Assembly (NCBI RefSeq): GCF_039540515.1
Contig: NZ_BAABFA010000009.1
Location: 114,777 to 178,776 of the forward strand
DNA: 64,000 nucleotides
Source of the DNA: Nemorincola caseinilytica
GTDB lineage: Bacteria; Bacteroidota; Bacteroidia; Chitinophagales; Chitinophagaceae
Direction: 5' to 3'
Each line of letters opens with the position of its first letter. Positions within the stretch are counted from its first letter, which is position 1. Below, one piece after another: positions 1 through 7,557 of this stretch. Under the pieces are notes generated by a model. That model saw nothing but the letters and a program-made list of their open reading frames with translations, was not told where the DNA came from and made no database searches. A program made the position numbers and the translations under genes.

Positions 1-496
1 TGTAACCTATCACCCAGTTGCGGCCTACAGTACCCGAAAATACTTTTACCTTTTTGTATTTTTTGGCCTTCAGTATCTCTTTTTCGTGCAGTTTTTCCCA
101 CAGCGACTTGTAGAGATTGGCAGGCATTGGCATCACATTGGTGAAATAGTGGCTCTCTATATATGCGTCCTTATCGCAGTTGTTCTCGTTAGGGGCCATC
201 ATATGCGCCTCTTCGAACAGGGTAGTGCGGTAGTCGTTCACCAGGTTCGAATACTCGGGCAGCTGGGGGTCTTCGGCCAGTTTCACAGTGTGGTCGCCCT
301 TTAGCTTAGAGCAGTTGAACATGTCCGGAGTGAGGGAATAAACGACCAGAACAGGTATATGCTGTGACTTGGAGAAGTAAGAAGTGAAATTGAGATTCCT
401 TACCTTAACAATGTCCTGCGCGAAGGTGTTGCAGCTAAGCGCCACCAGCAGTACAGAGACCAGTTTTGAGACCTTATTCAGACTTATTTTTTGCAT
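1..496 (-). CDS. DNA/RNA non-specific endonuclease-like exported protein, 3' end outside window
   Basis: Only the first 165 or so codons are inside the window; the gene runs off its left edge. The protein begins with a signal peptide (MQKISLNKVSKLVSVLLVAL, cleavage probably after NTFAQ), so it is likely exported. The segment FEEAHMMAP followed by YFTNVMPMPANLYKSLWEKL resembles the core of the Serratia-type nuclease family, where DRGH is followed about 30 residues later by a YLSN...P...LN...W..LE block. The His of the DRGH motif is kept, but Arg-Gly is replaced by Glu-Ala, and the usual metal-binding Asn and following Glu do not line up. It may be a diverged or inactive homologue. The start at 496 lies just after a TAnnTTTG box. 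The family call rests on short motifs only. Confidence 0.55.
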   Translation of the reverse strand, partial: MQKISLNKVSKLVSVLLVALSCNTFAQDIVKVRNLNFTSYFSKSQHIPVLVVYSLTPDMFNCSKLKGDHTVKLAEDPQLPEYSNLVNDYRTTLFEEAHMMAPNENNCDKDAYIESHYFTNVMPMPANLYKSLWEKLHEKEILKAKKYKKVKVFSGTVGRNWVIGY

Positions 497-518
497 GTGT
501 GCCTTTTGTTCAAGTTAG

Positions 519-526
519 CAAATATA
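519..526 (-). promoter_or_regulatory. TAnnTTTG -7 promoter element for the nuclease-like gene
   Basis: On the minus strand this reads TATATTTG, matching the Bacteroidota -7 consensus, 22 bases upstream of the start codon at 496. No convincing TTG -33 element is seen. Confidence 0.5.
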
Positions 527-614
527 CAAGGATCGGACTTGTTCAGCGATAAAGATATGACTTTCACTGAAATTTTTATAATCAGATAGGGATCTTTGCA
601 ATTTTAATATATTG

Positions 615-671
615 GGCATTGCCGGCGGGCCGTTCCGGGTATTTTCAGGCCGTGCATCAGGCATTGCCGGC
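615..671. repeat. Pair of short near-palindromic repeats (GGCATTGCCGGC)
   Basis: The 12-mer GGCATTGCCGGC occurs at 615-626 and again at 660-671, the second copy covering the last codons of the sensor kinase gene. An 11-base match recurs at 44871-44881 in another intergenic gap. Each copy can fold into a small hairpin. They may mark the kinase 3' end, but no T tract follows. Confidence 0.4.
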
Positions 672-3600
672 CGACCGGGGCAGCATGAGGTAGAAGGTAG
701 TGCCCTGCCCTTCTTCCGACTCGAACCAGATGGCCCCTTTCCAGAACTCGATCATTTTTTTGGTCATGGCCAGGCCCAGGCCCGTGCCCGACGAACGGGT
801 GGTGAAATAGGGCTGGAAGATGCGGGCCGCCACATCGGCGCTGATGCCCCGGCCATTGTCTGCCACCGAAATGGTGACCTTACTGTCATCGGTATTCAGC
901 GTCACCACTATTTTGCCCTGCCTGTCCTCGGGTATGGCCTGCTTGGCGTTCTCCAGCAGGTTGGTGAGCATGCGCAGCACCTGGCTGTGATCGGAATGGA
1001 CAAAGACCTTTTCAGAAGGTATGGATAGTTCTACCTCTGCCTGCCCGTCGTTTCGGTAGAGCCCCACTGCCAGTTGCAGCAGGTCACCGAGGTCCAGTTC
1101 TTCGGGGCGTGCTTCGGGCATCTTGGCAAAGTTGGAGAACTCGGAAGCTATATAAGAGAGATTATCTATCTGTTCTATAATGGAGGCCGATACACGCTGC
1201 AGCAGCTCTTTGAGGTTGGGCGCATCGTTGCGCACGGCCTGCTGCAGGTATTGAATGTTCAGCTTCATGGGGGTGAGGGGGTTCTTTATCTCGTGCGCCA
1301 CCTGGCGTGCCATCTCGCGCCAGGCCGTTTCGCGTTCGCTCTGGGCCAGCAGGGCGGCATTCTCCTCTACCTTATCCACCATTTTGTTGTATTCCTTTAC
1401 CAGCGAGCCTATCTCATCGTCATAGGGCCATTCTATGCGCTCGTTGCGCTGCAGGTTCAGGCGGCCGAACTGCTCTTTGATTACATTGAACGAGCCCGTG
1501 ACCCAACGCGTAATGTATACCGTAATGAGGCTGGACACCAGGAATATGAATGCGAAGACATTCATAAGCGTGATGGCTATACCCGACAGTTGCGAGCGCA
1601 GCTCTTTCTCTGAGGAGAAAAAGGGCACATTCAGGTAGCCAAGGGCAACACCCTGCTCATCGAGCATGGGCTCGTAGGCCGAAAGGTAGGAGAGCTCTGC
1701 CACGTTCTCGTTCTGTATGACAATGGATGTGCCTGATGTATTGAGCTGGTAATAGGCATCCTGCCGTATGATGCGCGACACAAGGCCCTTCTGATATATC
1801 TCTTCTTCGGATGTAGCAAAGAGGTTGCCGTTGTTGTCGAAGAGGTTGATGTCTATCTTCTGGTTATCGGCAAGAACGGAGATGAACTTGCGGAACGATA
1901 CCGACTGTGTAACGGAGTCGAAGCGCTCATCGGTCTCGTAGGCGCGGGCAGCATTGAGGTAGCCCTGTACCGACTGACGGGCCGCGTGCATGGCGCTCTG
2001 TAGCCGAGCGGTACCCTCATCGCGATAGCGGTTGGAGAAATACCATACGGTGACAACACCTACCAGTAAAAAAGAAAAGAACACGATACCCAGCATGGAA
2101 TACTGTATACGCTTGCGGAGGTCCAGCCGCACATACCGCTCTGTGACGGTAGAGCTGGCGAAATAGGATAGGTATATCTGGTAGAGCAGGATGATGACCG
2201 CAAGCGCCACCTGTATGCAGAAGATGTAGAAAAAGACCGTGATGGTCTCGATAAATTGTTTGTTGTCGTGAACAACGACTATGGTACGCTTATCAGATAC
2301 GCGATAGCGAAGCTCTGATACATTGCCTTCGGAGCGGAAGCGGTAATCCTGCCCGGCTATGGTATCGCCGGAGAGGAAGGTAGGGAATGCACGGTCGGTC
2401 TCCTGGCTCACCAGCCTGCCATTCACATATACGGCATAGGAATACTCGTTCTCCTGAGGTGTGTTCTTGCTGGCCGATGGCAGCAGCAGCTCGGGATATA
2501 CAGTAGATGCGGCCTGTTTCTTCAGGCTCATGTCTATCATCACATAGCCTATCTTATTGTTGATGGTATCGCTGTATATAGGTATAAAGGATAGGTAAGC
2601 ATTCTTATCGGGCATGGATTCTTTGTAGAACAGGTAAGGCGAACCGGTGGGCGTGGCCTCGTTCCGCTGCCGCTGCAGCGATGCCAGCGACAGTGAGTCG
2701 CGGTTGTAGAGGGGCACACCATGTACATCGAAGATATAGATATTGGCATCGTAGCGTGCGGTGGTGGTATTGCGGTACAGGGTATCGAGATGTTTGTTCA
2801 CTACGCGGCGGTCATTTGCCGAAGGCCTGTAAAAGAACTGCTTGAGCTGCGCATCTTTAGAGATAGCATCGGCCGTGCGATCGAAGGTATATTCCAGAAG
2901 GTTATCGCGATGGGGGGCCAGCCGCTGCTCTACGAAGGCCTTACGTTCCTCGTTCTCCTTGTATATGTTGAAGTACTGTACCAGGCCGGTGCAGAAGGCA
3001 CCTATGAAGAGCGCCCAAATGAGCATTTGCGGCTCGAAGAGGTCGGACACGAGCTTTAGCCGCGGCGTATCCAGCAGGGCAAGGAAGAGCGTGAGCCAGC
3101 CCAGCAGGCACCAGTAAAGCACATCGGTATAATAGCCGCTGATGAACAACACCAGTATACCCATAAAGAGCACCACACCATACCTGCGCATCCTGTCGGG
3201 CACAAGGGTGCGCAACTGGAAGTTGAAGACATTGATGATCATGCAGGATATGCCGGTGATGGTGCATATGACCGTAAGCCCCAGTATGGTGTATATATTT
3301 ATGGAGTAGAAACGGCTTACATCGAACGATATGCTGGAGTCGAGAATGAGGCCGCGTATGATGGCCACGAACAACAGCATATAACCCACCATGGCCATGG
3401 CCAATGGCGCAGGCAGCAGCATACGCAGGCGCGCACTGCGTATGTGCGCAAAATAGGTCTTGTATGGCGTATGCCGGGTGATGAAGACCACCAGCCATAG
3501 TATGCAGAGGGTATTGATGAACAGATCGCCGAAGGAGGGCAGGGCAGAGCTACTGGCATAGAGCAGGGGCGAGAAGAACAGCAAGGTATCGAGGTGGAAG

Positions 3601-4385
3601 GGCGGACCCGCCATGTATAGATAGGTGCGCAGGGCCACTATAACCGCCAGTGTGCTGAAAAAGCCCACCAGCGAAGACCTATTGCGCATGAGGTAAATGA
3701 TGATGAGGTGTACCCACGATATACTAAGCAGCACGGCCAGCGCCAGCAGTGCGATGAAGACCGGGCCGGGAGACCACTTCTGTATATCCTGTATGTTGTA
3801 TACGAGGTAGAAGAGGGTCTTGCCATCGTTCATGGTGACGGGAAAGGAGCCACCCGGCCTGCCATTGACAGGCAGAACGCGTGTAGTGGCGGGTATATGG
3901 GCAGATGCAACGAAGTGAGAGCGCAGGTGATCGTTCTCTACCGGGTAAGTGATAAGCACCGGGAACATGACCACCAGCTGGCGGGCACCGCGGGGCGCCT
4001 TTATGCTTTTTTGCACGAAAACGCCACGGTCGTTGGTGAGCAGTACAGGCCTGCCATTGCCAGTATCGGAGCGAAGGGGGATGATGGCATTGGTGTTCCA
4101 GAACTTGAGGTAATTGTGCTCGTATGCAAAGACGTAGAAAGGCATATCGCTGATGCGCTTTACCTCTTGCAGCGAGAGCGAGTCGGAGAACATGCGACTG
4201 ACAAGTGCTTCATCGCTGATGAGTTTATCGAAAGCAGCCTCTCGGTTGTGCATGTCGCTGTTCACAGCGGCCGTCATGCGCACGGGTGTGGTCTCTTGCG
4301 TATGGGTGTAGAAGTAGTAGCCCGTGATGCTCCACAGCAGCACACACAGCAAAAGCCAGCCCCAATATGGATAGCGCCTGAACAT
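657..4385 (-). CDS. Large multi-sensor membrane histidine kinase (NtrY-like)
   Basis: A 1242-residue sensor kinase. It starts with one membrane segment (about 10-27), an extracytoplasmic region to about 205, then a block of roughly eight or nine membrane helices to about residue 470. Two further extracytoplasmic regions (about 480-700 and 800-940) are bounded by more membrane helices. A HAMP-like linker follows, then the HisKA H-box REMARQVAHEIKNPLTPMKL with the phosphoacceptor at about His1031. The HATPase domain shows the N box (LTNLLENAKQAI), DNGRGI and GTGLGLA. The H-box with NPLTP is typical of NtrY/PilS-like kinases. No receiver domain is present and no response regulator gene is adjacent. 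Its start codon directly follows the mazG stop codon with no bases between, so the two are probably translationally coupled. The signal is unknown. Confidence 0.85.
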   Translation of the reverse strand: MFRRYPYWGWLLLCVLLWSITGYYFYTHTQETTPVRMTAAVNSDMHNREAAFDKLISDEALVSRMFSDSLSLQEVKRISDMPFYVFAYEHNYLKFWNTNAIIPLRSDTGNGRPVLLTNDRGVFVQKSIKAPRGARQLVVMFPVLITYPVENDHLRSHFVASAHIPATTRVLPVNGRPGGSFPVTMNDGKTLFYLVYNIQDIQKWSPGPVFIALLALAVLLSISWVHLIIIYLMRNRSSLVGFFSTLAVIVALRTYLYMAGPPFHLDTLLFFSPLLYASSSALPSFGDLFINTLCILWLVVFITRHTPYKTYFAHIRSARLRMLLPAPLAMAMVGYMLLFVAIIRGLILDSSISFDVSRFYSINIYTILGLTVICTITGISCMIINVFNFQLRTLVPDRMRRYGVVLFMGILVLFISGYYTDVLYWCLLGWLTLFLALLDTPRLKLVSDLFEPQMLIWALFIGAFCTGLVQYFNIYKENEERKAFVEQRLAPHRDNLLEYTFDRTADAISKDAQLKQFFYRPSANDRRVVNKHLDTLYRNTTTARYDANIYIFDVHGVPLYNRDSLSLASLQRQRNEATPTGSPYLFYKESMPDKNAYLSFIPIYSDTINNKIGYVMIDMSLKKQAASTVYPELLLPSASKNTPQENEYSYAVYVNGRLVSQETDRAFPTFLSGDTIAGQDYRFRSEGNVSELRYRVSDKRTIVVVHDNKQFIETITVFFYIFCIQVALAVIILLYQIYLSYFASSTVTERYVRLDLRKRIQYSMLGIVFFSFLLVGVVTVWYFSNRYRDEGTARLQSAMHAARQSVQGYLNAARAYETDERFDSVTQSVSFRKFISVLADNQKIDINLFDNNGNLFATSEEEIYQKGLVSRIIRQDAYYQLNTSGTSIVIQNENVAELSYLSAYEPMLDEQGVALGYLNVPFFSSEKELRSQLSGIAITLMNVFAFIFLVSSLITVYITRWVTGSFNVIKEQFGRLNLQRNERIEWPYDDEIGSLVKEYNKMVDKVEENAALLAQSERETAWREMARQVAHEIKNPLTPMKLNIQYLQQAVRNDAPNLKELLQRVSASIIEQIDNLSYIASEFSNFAKMPEARPEELDLGDLLQLAVGLYRNDGQAEVELSIPSEKVFVHSDHSQVLRMLTNLLENAKQAIPEDRQGKIVVTLNTDDSKVTISVADNGRGISADVAARIFQPYFTTRSSGTGLGLAMTKKMIEFWKGAIWFESEEGQGTTFYLMLPRSAGNA

Positions 4386-5159
4386 TTATCGGTTATACTC
4401 CTCTGTTTTTACCTTGTTCCAGAGGTCGTCCATCTCCCATAGGGTCATATCGTGCAGGGTACGGCCGCTTTCGGCGGCCATCTCCTCTACCCGCATGAAC
4501 CTGCGCATGAACTTTTTATTGGTACGCTCCAGCGCATGCTCGGGATCTACCTTCACAAAACGTGCATAGTTGATGAGGGCAAAAAGCACATCGCCGAACT
4601 CGTCTTCTATGGCATTGGCATTGCCGCTCTGTACGGCCTCGTACAGCTCGCCTATCTCCTCGTCCACCTTCTGCTGTACCTGTGCGGTGTTCTCCCACTC
4701 AAAGCCTACCTGCTTTGTTTTTTCCTGCAGGCGCAGGGCCTTTATGAGGGCAGGCATAGATGCCGGCACCCCTGCAAGGATGGACTTTTTTCCTTCCTGC
4801 TGCTTCAGCCGCTCCCAGTTCTGCTTCACGGCCGTATCGTCCTCTACCTTCACGGTGCTGTATATATGCGGGTGGCGGCTTACCAGCTTGTTGCATACAC
4901 CCTCTATCACATCGTCTATAGAGAAGTGGCCCTGCTCGGCGCCTATACGGCTGTAGAAGACTATGTGCAGCAGCATATCGCCCAGTTCTTCCTTCATGCC
5001 TTTCCAGTCCTCATTGGTGATGGCGTCGGTAAGCTCGTACACCTCTTCCAGCGTTTGCTGGCGCAGGGTGTGTATGGTCTGTTTCTTGTCCCACGGGCAT
5101 TGCTCGCGCAGTTCGTCCATTATTTTCCTCAGCCTTTCCAGTGAATGTGAATATCGCAT
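4386..5159 (-). CDS. mazG: Nucleoside triphosphate pyrophosphohydrolase MazG
   Basis: MazG hydrolyses NTPs and dNTPs to the monophosphate and pyrophosphate, a cytoplasmic house-cleaning activity linked to starvation signalling in other bacteria. The 257-residue length fits the two-domain family. The N-terminal domain opens with CPWDKKQTIHTLRQQTLEEV and carries the metal-binding pattern EEVYEL followed by EELGDMLLHIVFYS. The second domain repeats it as DEEIGELYEAV and EDEFGDVLFALINYAR. It is the first gene of a two-gene unit with the sensor kinase, whose ATG lies immediately after this stop codon. A near -7 element (TAACTTTA) sits about 30 bases upstream of the start. Confidence 0.95.
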   Translation of the reverse strand: MRYSHSLERLRKIMDELREQCPWDKKQTIHTLRQQTLEEVYELTDAITNEDWKGMKEELGDMLLHIVFYSRIGAEQGHFSIDDVIEGVCNKLVSRHPHIYSTVKVEDDTAVKQNWERLKQQEGKKSILAGVPASMPALIKALRLQEKTKQVGFEWENTAQVQQKVDEEIGELYEAVQSGNANAIEDEFGDVLFALINYARFVKVDPEHALERTNKKFMRRFMRVEEMAAESGRTLHDMTLWEMDDLWNKVKTEEYNR

Positions 5160-5293
5160 ATGTATGGCCGGTATGTGCCGGAACCTAAAGTTATAAGATC
5201 ATTGGTAGAGAATGGGCATAACCTTATGAGCCTTTGCGCGGATCGCTTAATATTGTAGCGATATTCGAGGTATACCCCCCTGAATGAGACCTG

Positions 5294-5770
5294 ATGAATA
5301 TGAACGCGCTGATAATAGAAAAGCTGGGCCCGGGCGATGATATGCCCTTTGGCCTGCTACTGCTGGCCGATGAGACGACGGAGGCCATAGAGAAATATAT
5401 CTACACATCGGACGTGTATGTGGCCCGGCAGGACAAGGCCGGGAAGCCGATAGCGGTCTTTGTACTGCAGCAGCAGGGCCATGCCGAAATGGAGCTGAAG
5501 AACATAGCGGTGTCCATCAGCTTCCAGGAGATGGGCATAGGCAGCTACCTGGTGGGCAAGATAAAAGAAATAGCCGCACAGGCAGGCTGTACCACACTAT
5601 GGGTAGGCACACCCGATATAGCTACCAAAGAGATAGGCTTTTACAAAAGGAACGGCTTTGCAGAGGCCGGTACCAGGAAGGACTTCTATATAGAGAACTA
5701 CCCCGACCCGCTATATGATAACGGCGTGCAGCTGCGCGATATGGCTATGCTACGGATGGTGCTGCCTTAA
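5294..5770 (+). CDS. GNAT family N-acetyltransferase
   Basis: A 158-residue single-domain protein of the GNAT superfamily, which transfers an acetyl group from acetyl-CoA to an amine. The acetyl-CoA pyrophosphate-binding loop is visible as SFQEMGIGSYLVGKIKEIA (Q-x-x-G-x-G/A), preceded by the strand MELKNIAVS and followed by the typical strand-turn TTLWVGTPD...GFYKRNGFAEAG. The C-terminal part contains DMAMLRMVL, a common ending in Bacteroidota GNAT proteins. The substrate cannot be told. Two ATGs, at 5294 and 5300, could start it. It stands alone, convergent with mqnC, and the two share a bidirectional terminator. Confidence 0.85.
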   Translation: MNMNALIIEKLGPGDDMPFGLLLLADETTEAIEKYIYTSDVYVARQDKAGKPIAVFVLQQQGHAEMELKNIAVSISFQEMGIGSYLVGKIKEIAAQAGCTTLWVGTPDIATKEIGFYKRNGFAEAGTRKDFYIENYPDPLYDNGVQLRDMAMLRMVLP

Positions 5771-5790
5771 AGAGTTTTATAGACAATAAA

Positions 5791-5820
5791 AAAAGCGCAG
5801 CAGTTTCCTGCTGCGCTTTT
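5791..5820. terminator. Bidirectional rho-independent terminator between the GNAT gene and mqnC
   Basis: A 13-base perfect inverted repeat (AAAAGCGCAGCAG / CTGCTGCGCTTTT) around a 4-base loop, with A-rich and T-rich flanks, sits between two convergent genes and can end transcription from both sides. Confidence 0.9.
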
Positions 5821-5846
5821 GGGAATATGGTATGGCTATATAAGGT

Positions 5847-6974
5847 CTAGTAGTTCACTACCTGCTCTTCTATGGCTGCGGGCATTTCGCGGAATTCGTA
5901 CTGCTGGTTGCGCAGCTGTGGCTCGAAGCCGGCCTCGCGTATGCACTCCTGTATGCTGCGCGATGTGAAGCGGTGCGGCGCCCCTGCGGCGCTCACTACG
6001 TTCTCTTCTATCATTATAGAGCCAAAGTCGTTGGCACCTGCATGCAGGCATATCTGTGCTACTTTGCGGCCCACCGTCAGCCACGATGCCTGTATGTTCT
6101 TCACATTGGGCAGCATTATGCGGCTCAGGGCTATCATGCGTATATATTCTTCGGGTGTGGTCAGGTTCTTGGTGCCGCGTATGCGCTGCAGCAGCGTATC
6201 CACATCCTGGAAGGTCCACGGAATGAAGGCCAGGAAACCCTTTGCGCTCTCCGGTTTCTTTGCCTGTACCTCGCGCAGCTTCACCAGGTGCTCGAAGCGC
6301 TCCTTCAGCGTCTCCACATGCCCGAACATCATGGTAGCGCTCGTGGTCAGATCCAGCTTATGCGCCTCATGCATTATATCCAGCCACTCCTGTGCACCGC
6401 ACTTGCCATTGCTCACCAGCCTGCGCACACGGTCATCCAATATTTCGGCGCCTGCACCGGGCAGGCTATCCATACCGGCCTCTTTCAGGGCTTTCAGCAC
6501 CTCGTAGTGCGTACTTTTCTCCAGCTTGGTTATGTGCGCCACCTCGGGTGGGCCCAGGGCGTGCAGCTTCAGCGTGGGGTATAGCTGTTTCAGCGTTTTG
6601 AAGAGATCCACATAAAAGGCCAGTCCCAGCTCGGGGTGGTGGCCGCCCTGCAGTAGCAGCTGCTCGCCGCCATAGCGAAAGGTCTCCTCTATCTTGCGCT
6701 TGTAGGTGTCTATATCGGTTATGTATGCCTCGGGGTGGCCGGGTATGCGGTAAAAGTTGCAGAACTTGCAGTTGGCCACGCACACATTGGTGGTGTTCAC
6801 GTTGCGGTCTATCTGCCATGTCACCTTGCCATGCGGCACCTGTATCTTGCGCAGCTCGTTGGCTATATGCATAAGGTCGGCCAGGGGCGCATGTTCAAAA
6901 AGGTATATACCCTCTTCTGCTGTCAGGCTGTCGAAACGTATGGCCCTGTCGTATAAACTCTGCAATTCCTGCAT
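5847..6974 (-). CDS. mqnC: Cyclic dehypoxanthinyl futalosine synthase (radical SAM)
   Basis: MqnC is the radical SAM enzyme that cyclises dehypoxanthine futalosine in the futalosine route to menaquinone. The 375-residue protein has the iron-sulfur motif CVANCKFCNF (CxxxCxxC) after the family signature QIDRNVNTTNVC. It also has LLLQGGHHPELGL, LHALGPPE, and the C-terminal block GANDFGSIMIEENVVSAAGA, which is characteristic of MqnC rather than MqnE. Other futalosine genes are not in this window. The gene is transcribed alone and ends at the shared terminator. MqnE is the main alternative, but the C-terminal block argues against it. Confidence 0.88.
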   Translation of the reverse strand: MQELQSLYDRAIRFDSLTAEEGIYLFEHAPLADLMHIANELRKIQVPHGKVTWQIDRNVNTTNVCVANCKFCNFYRIPGHPEAYITDIDTYKRKIEETFRYGGEQLLLQGGHHPELGLAFYVDLFKTLKQLYPTLKLHALGPPEVAHITKLEKSTHYEVLKALKEAGMDSLPGAGAEILDDRVRRLVSNGKCGAQEWLDIMHEAHKLDLTTSATMMFGHVETLKERFEHLVKLREVQAKKPESAKGFLAFIPWTFQDVDTLLQRIRGTKNLTTPEEYIRMIALSRIMLPNVKNIQASWLTVGRKVAQICLHAGANDFGSIMIEENVVSAAGAPHRFTSRSIQECIREAGFEPQLRNQQYEFREMPAAIEEQVVNY

Positions 6975-7051
6975 CTACAATTATTTGTGGGCGTAAAATT
7001 AGGGAAATAATAGGGAGGACCGTATCGATAATACTATTCGAGGGATCTCTT

Positions 7052-7309
7052 CTATCTATAAATGTCGCGCCTGTTACCTATGTGATGAATATCTACTATA
7101 CGGATAGTGTCGTCGATGGCATATAATACACGGTAGTTCCCCACTCTTACCCGCCACAGATCTTCTTTGTTTCCTACAAGCTTTTTACACCCCTCCGGCC
7201 TTGGGTTATCTGCCAGGCCATCTATCTTTTTAGCTATAGCGGTAGCTATTATCCTGGGCAGCTTCTTAAGCTCTCTTGCTGCGGATGGCTTTACGACTAT
7301 TCGGTACAT
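7052..7309 (-). CDS. RelE/ParE-family toxin
   Basis: An 85-residue protein with the RelE fold signature: YRIVVKPSAARELKKLP at the N-terminus, the central GCKKLVGNKEDLWRVRVGNY with RVLYAI, and the C-terminal HHIGNRRDIYR. The arginines of RVRVGNYR and the RRDIYR end match residues used by RelE-type mRNA interferases to cut mRNA in the ribosomal A site. Whether this one is active was not tested. It overlaps the upstream antitoxin gene by 44 bases, a usual toxin-antitoxin arrangement that couples their translation. Confidence 0.85.
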   Translation of the reverse strand: MYRIVVKPSAARELKKLPRIIATAIAKKIDGLADNPRPEGCKKLVGNKEDLWRVRVGNYRVLYAIDDTIRIVDIHHIGNRRDIYR

Positions 7310-7505
7310 TTATTTTACGCTCTTTTGCAAGCTCTGCTTTAACGCTTTCCCAAGGGATGCTTTTTTCATCCTTTCTAGCCTCTGCAACTATCATGTCCAT
7401 CAGGTCTTCTAGCATCTCGTTATCAAAATTGGCAATGCCCTTCAGATCTATCTGAACATAACGCCTCTTGCGTGTTTCATCGGTCACAAAGCTCACACCT
7501 TTCAT
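7266..7505 (-). CDS. Antitoxin partner of the RelE-like toxin
   Basis: A 79-residue acidic and basic mixed protein directly upstream of, and overlapping by 44 bases, the RelE-like toxin gene. It includes NEMLEDLMDMIVAEARKDE and a segment IPWESVKAELAKE resembling the C-terminal toxin-binding helix of many RelB/Phd-like antitoxins, and ends in a Lys/Arg-rich tail. The N-terminal half (VTDETRKRRYVQIDL) may be the DNA-binding part. The antitoxin role is inferred mainly from position. A TATTTTTG promoter box ends about 13 bases upstream of the ATG, giving a very short leader. Confidence 0.75.
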   Translation of the reverse strand: MKGVSFVTDETRKRRYVQIDLKGIANFDNEMLEDLMDMIVAEARKDEKSIPWESVKAELAKERKINVPNSRKAIRSKRA

Positions 7506-7518
7506 ACATTCTTTTTTA

Positions 7519-7526
7519 CAAAAATA
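7519..7526 (-). promoter_or_regulatory. TAnnTTTG -7 element of the toxin-antitoxin operon
   Basis: Minus-strand TATTTTTG, 13 bases before the antitoxin ATG. The predicted transcript would start only about 7 bases before the start codon. Confidence 0.5.
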
Positions 7527-7557
7527 ACTTATTTACTCCTCTTCCTGTTCTATGGTC

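Noticed and set aside
3708..4442. 244-codon plus-strand frame within the kinase and mazG region
   Set aside because: Shadow of confident genes on the other strand; no motifs.
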